A stretch of DNA of 64,000 nt from Carallia brachiata (Eukaryota > Streptophyta > Magnoliopsida > Malpighiales > Rhizophoraceae), in NCBI GenBank assembly GCA_021464245.1, contig JADCRB010000013.1, positions 7,786,895 through 7,850,894 of the forward strand, given 5' to 3'. The notes beneath the pieces are model-generated. The model worked only from the letters and a program-made list of their open reading frames with translations, had not been told where the DNA came from and did not search any database. Positions 59,892 through 64,000 of the stretch are shown here, one piece after another. The position numbers were made by a program, and so were the translations under genes. The first letter of the stretch is position 1, and each line of letters opens with the position of its first letter.

Positions 59892-62800
59892 ATGGCGTCT
59901 TCTAGTGATCTGAGCTCGCACACCCTGTCGTTATGCAAGGCAACTTCAATGGCACATGAAACGTCAAGCAAGGAAATTGGTAACTAACTCAAGACTCTGA
60001 ATTTTTAACGTTGTAATGCAGTTTTCAAGCTGACATTTTTTGTCGTATGAGAAGGTAAGATTTATGGCGTGTGATTGCTCATCATAATTTCTGTTTTTTG
60101 GCCAATTTCTCATGAATATAATCATCTTTTGTATAACTAAAATATGTGCCTTTGTTCCTTTCCGCTGTTTGATGGACAACTTTTGTGGAATGCCTAATGA
60201 CTTCTTGATGAGTGAATTTTTTACAAGAGTTGGAGGTCTGCCCCTAACACCTCCCCAACCCAGACCTCTTTAAGAGCTTGAGGTGGCCATGGCTATTTTT
60301 TTTACCAGAGTAATAAAATGGACTTAAGACTAATCTAATATGTACATTGCTTGCTGCCAGCATTCTATTCTTTTTCATTCTCAATTACTCTTGTAAGATC
60401 AATCTTCTACTATTATAAATGTGGTCAGCTTGTATTCATAGGAGCATATTATCTGGTTGAACAACAGGAACTTCTCTCATAGCATTACTGAAAAAGGTGT
60501 TTGAGAGTAAAACAGAGACATACATCCTAGTTGTCTCCGGATCATGCCAGTAACTTCTATTCAAACAGCTAAAAACATTTGAATTTTAACTTGGCAGACA
60601 TAAATGATATCGGGTACATTCACAACTTGCCATTGTATAAAGCTGTTGATAAAGGTGATTGGGAAGCTGCCAAGAGGTTTCTTGGAGGTCGTGAGGATTT
60701 ACTGACTGCTAGCCTTTCCGAAGATGGAGACACAGTCCTCCACATTGCTGTTCTCGCAGGACACATAGACATTGTTGAGGAGTTGGTGAAACTGCTGGGA
60801 GAACAGGACTTAATAATAAAAAACAAAAATAGCGCCACTGCACTTAATTATGCTGCAATTGGAGGGATCACAAGGATTGCTGAGGTCTTGGTGCAGAAGA
60901 ACAAAAGACTACTTGGTATCCCAAATCAGAATCGCCACATCCCAGTTGTTGTGGCATGTCTCTATGGCCATAAAGATATGGTTCGTTATCTTTACCGTGA
61001 GAGTCCAGTAGAAGAGCTCAGTCCCAGAAGAGGCAAGAATGGTGCAATGCTTCTCACAACATGTATTATTGATGAACTCTATGGTATCATAAACTAGATA
61101 GGAGTAAATATTGATTTTCTGTTTACTGTATAGAAAATTTTAATTACCCCCTTATGTGCTTTCTAGTTCATTTTTAGCTGTGTGTCGTTTCTTCTTTCAT
61201 GTAGATATTGCTTTAGATCTGCTTCAGCATTATCCAGAACTGGCTTTTCATCACGATAGTGACAATGATACAGCTCTAGGTATGTTGGCTCAAAAGCCTT
61301 CTGCATTCCTTAGTGGAAGCTCACTTTCTCTGTGGAAGCAGTGGATTTACAATGGTATGGACTTAATTTCAAACTTGAACCTTCAATCATTATATTCAAA
61401 ACCAAGCAGGAAAAAATTGAGACTAGTTTGGCAACACCTTTGTATCATAAGCCAAGAAAACTGGCCATGCAAGAAAACTTTACCAGCTGTGTAACTTGAT
61501 TTTGGTTGCTTTTCTATTAACATCACTCAATGACCTTTTATTACCTTTTAGGTATACGTGTACCTCAGCCAAACGGCTCTACCAACTTCCATGGAGACAT
61601 TGAAAGGCCCCATAATGAACCAACTGATCGAAGGAACACCAACAAACGAGGTATATCGTGTTTCACAATATTTTGAATGTTGGTTACTCACTTTCCTGTA
61701 TTAGCCTGTCACTCATTTGACAATGGCACATGGACTTTTATTCTCATTCTTTAAATGCAGCATTTGACAGGTTCATGGTAATGTTTTGGAAAAGCCTGAA
61801 AGCTTTCAGTAAGTAATAACATCTTGAATACTCTTTTCGATGTACCAAAGGAAAAAACCTCTGAAATACCGCCTTCCATAATTATCTGTTTTGAGTACTG
61901 AACCATATCATGTTCACAGTTCCCGCTATCAAGCATATGTATAACTTAAAGTTAGCACATATCCAAGCACATGAACTTCTCTGCTTCATCTGCCGACAAC
62001 TAGAGACAGTAAACAAGTCGGACTTCAAAAGAATTGGAGTGCAGAAAGCCGTATTTGATGCTATTAAGCATGGAATTGTCGAATTCATTGTGGAGATTAC
62101 CGATCACTACCCTGAAATTATATGGATCGAGGATGATTTCGATAGGGGTATTTTCTTATATGCAGCCCTTCAACGTCAGGAGAAAATTTTCAGCCTTTTA
62201 TACAGAATGGGTTCAAAGAAGCACTCAATGGCAACTTCCTGGGACAAGAACAATAACAACATTTTACATCAAGCTGCATTCTTGGCACCATCCCGTCAGC
62301 TTGACCGTGTTTCAGGTGCAGCATTACAAATGCAATGGGAACTGCAATGGTACAAAGTAATATCCTAGAACCTGCCATCAAGAATTCAATTCTTGAATAT
62401 TCTTACAATGTTGGTACAAGTTCCTCATGTTTATAACATGGCAGGAGGTGGAGAGAATTGTGCAGCCCAAGTACCGGGAGATGATTAATATCGAACATAA
62501 AACACCTCAAGCCTTATTCACAGCAAAGCACAAGGAATTGGTAGAAAAAGGGGAGAAATGGATGAAGGACACAGCAGGGTCATGCACCGTTGTGGCCGCT
62601 CTTATTGCCACCATTATGTTTTCGGCACTCTTTACTGCTCCAGGTGGTTATGATCAGTATTCAGGCGTGCCCATTTACTTGGATCGAAACTCATTCATGG
62701 TCTTCGTAGTATCCGATGCAATGTCATTGTTTGCATCTTCATCTTCGTTACTGATGTTCTTAGGAGTCCTGACAGCAAAGTATACAGAAGAAGATTTCCT

Positions 62801-63095
62801 CATATCCTTGCCTACAAAGTTGATAATAGGCCTTTCCACTCTTTTTTTCTCTATAGCTACAATGATGATCACCTTTGGAGTCGCCCTTGATCTCAATCTT
62901 CGCGAACGTGTATCTTGGGTGGCCATTCCAATTATGATGCTTGCTAGTTTTCCTGTCACCCTTTTCGCTCTGCTGCAATTCCCTCTCCTCATTGAGATCT
63001 TCTTTTCCACATATGGACCTGGCATTTTTGACAAGCCAAAAAAGAAGAAGAAGAGGTGCTTCGCAACGAAGAGCAGAAGGCAACTGAATGGGTAG
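59892..63095 (+). CDS. Ankyrin-repeat protein with C-terminal PGG domain (ACD6/ITN1-like family), 7 exons
   Basis: Exons: 59892-59979, 60598-61083, 61205-61354, 61552-61650, 61761-61808, 61920-62356 and 62445-63095. All have GT-AG borders, with the first five introns in phase 1 and the last in phase 0, giving 652 residues without a frame break. Exon 1 begins MASSSDLSSHTLSLC. Exon 2 encodes ankyrin repeats (LPLYKAVDKGDWEAAKRFL, GDTVLHIAVLAGHIDIVEEL, ATALNYAAIGGITRIAEVLV, VVACLYGHKDMVRYLY). Exon 6 has further degenerate repeats (RGIFLYAALQRQEKIFSLLY, NNNILHQAAFLAP). Exon 7 holds the PGG domain (KWMKDTAGSCTVVAALIATI, PGG at residues 502-504) and four predicted transmembrane helices. A Lys-rich tail (KPKKKKKRC) lies on the presumed cytosolic side. 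Family members act at the plasma membrane in defence or salt responses, but the role here is unknown. Exons 4 and 5 are short and may be alternatively spliced. Confidence 0.9.
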
Positions 63096-63452
63096 CTAAT
63101 AACTTCATGGCGAATTATCGATGTCCTTTGCACTTTTTCCTTCTATTAGTTGCAGAACTTTGAAGAGTGCGGGGGTGGGGGACACTGCTGCTTATTGTAC
63201 TTGGATATATATATCTTCTCTTTGCAGTTGTCCCAAGCTCACTCGTAGACTTTTGGACTGGGATGGTAATAAACTTGAATTCTGCTAACACTAGAAAATT
63301 CAATCTATCAATCCTGTGATTGTTTAAAAATCTTTTTAAAAAAAATACATAAATTCTCGTATCTTTGAATTTTGAACGTATTATTAGTTTATCACAAATT
63401 ATTGTTCTACCTAAATAATTAATATAAATTCGAGAGTCTAGTAAGTTTATTT
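63096..63452. other. 3' UTR of the ankyrin gene and AT-rich flank
   Basis: Probable 3' UTR followed by sequence that may be the LTR of the copia fragment at the right edge; its left end was not found. Confidence 0.35.
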
Positions 63453-63780
63453 TCTACAAATTGGTATTATAGCCCAATTGATTAATTAAAATATTTTGTG
63501 ACGACAAAAAAAAGGCAATGAAATATGAGGTACAAAAATTTGACGGTGAAAATGACTATAGCCTCGTTGGTCCAACAATGACTAGCTAAGCTAAGGCACT
63601 CAAAAGTTTAAAAAAAATTACGAGAGACTATGCCAAAGGAGAAAAATGAGTAGTTCATAGAGAAAGGCATGTTGTACAGTATAATTGTGCTGGTTAGCCG
63701 AGGTCTTACGGGAAGCTGCAAATCAACTATATAGTTTATATAGTTTATGTTCTAAATTTGAGTTTTACTACATGATAAAA
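63453..63780 (+). mobile_element. Degenerate Ty1/copia 5' fragment (PBS and gag start)
   Basis: The LTR-like end TTTTCTACA (to 63458) is followed by TGGTATTATAGCCC (63462-63475), a mutated initiator-Met primer-binding site. The reading from ATG 63518 begins MKYEVQKFDGENDYSL, as copia gag does, but is then disrupted by stops. A later frame reads LAEVLREAANQ near 63695-63725, like the gag LADEVLRE motif. No second LTR is visible before the window ends. Confidence 0.6.
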
Positions 63781-64000
63781 TTTTTAATTAATCGATATAT
63801 TTAAAACAGTATTTTTATATTTTTCGGATGTCGGAAGGACACCGATCCAAAATTTTTTTACCGAAATATATTGATGTTAAAGTAAATTTTGTGTAGAATA
63901 ACTGTGGAGTAATCTCAATCGTTACACAGATGAATTTGGATCCGTTAGGGTTCTTCTTAATATCAGAAAAAAAATTAAAGTTCACCCAAGATCCTGCCTG
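63781..64000. other. AT-rich window end
   Basis: Nothing recognised. Confidence 0.3.

Overview
The window is nuclear DNA of a flowering plant, almost certainly a eudicot. It holds intron-containing plant genes with GT-AG introns, a plastid-targeted UMP kinase, an IDA-like peptide gene, G-type lectin receptor kinases, and plant-type Ty3 and Ty1 retrotransposons in a very AT-rich, MITE-rich background. I cannot name the species from sequence alone.

Bases 1-14,000 are a three-layer nest. The outermost layer is a G-type lectin receptor kinase pseudogene (minus strand, 12507-13904), cut at its transmembrane/kinase junction by a Ty1/copia element (minus, 9849-12506). The 3' LTR of that copia was itself split by a Ty3/Tat-lineage element (plus, from before base 1 to 9848). 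Both elements carry host-gene cargo. The Tat element has, between integrase and its 3' LTR, an intact intronless 207-codon WUSCHEL-family homeobox gene with homeodomain, WUS-box (TLPLFP) and EAR-like tail (LDLELHL), preceded by its own TATA box. The copia element has lost everything downstream of GAG-pre-integrase and has in its place a fragment of a 3xHMG-box protein gene. The Tat-borne WUS-like gene is the most remarkable item in the window.

Bases 14,000-19,500 hold a decayed hAT transposase N-terminus (BED finger) and a second, nearly complete lectin receptor kinase (17073-19406) with three single-base frame breaks. Bases 19,500-42,000 are gene-poor: an IDA-like signalling peptide (27384-27632, minus), an 82-bp-period degenerate tandem repeat, a short hAT-like element with 8-bp target duplication (23215-23668), tRNA-like Pol III box remnants, and several fold-back elements. 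Bases 42,269-43,619 hold a PUB26/27-type U-box E3 ligase with two single-base frame breaks. Bases 47,000-53,200 are rich in fold-back elements and a long GA-rich repeat.

The right end has two intact multi-exon genes on the plus strand: plastid UMP kinase (7 exons, 55384-58291, 339 aa) and an ankyrin-PGG membrane protein (7 exons, 59892-63095, 652 aa). A degenerate copia PBS/gag fragment lies at the edge (63453-63780). The frame breaks in the Tat polyprotein, the second receptor kinase and the U-box gene almost all look like loss of single bases, mostly in short homopolymers. This raises the possibility of uncorrected sequencing error in those stretches, although about 3 kb of coding sequence at the right end is error-free.
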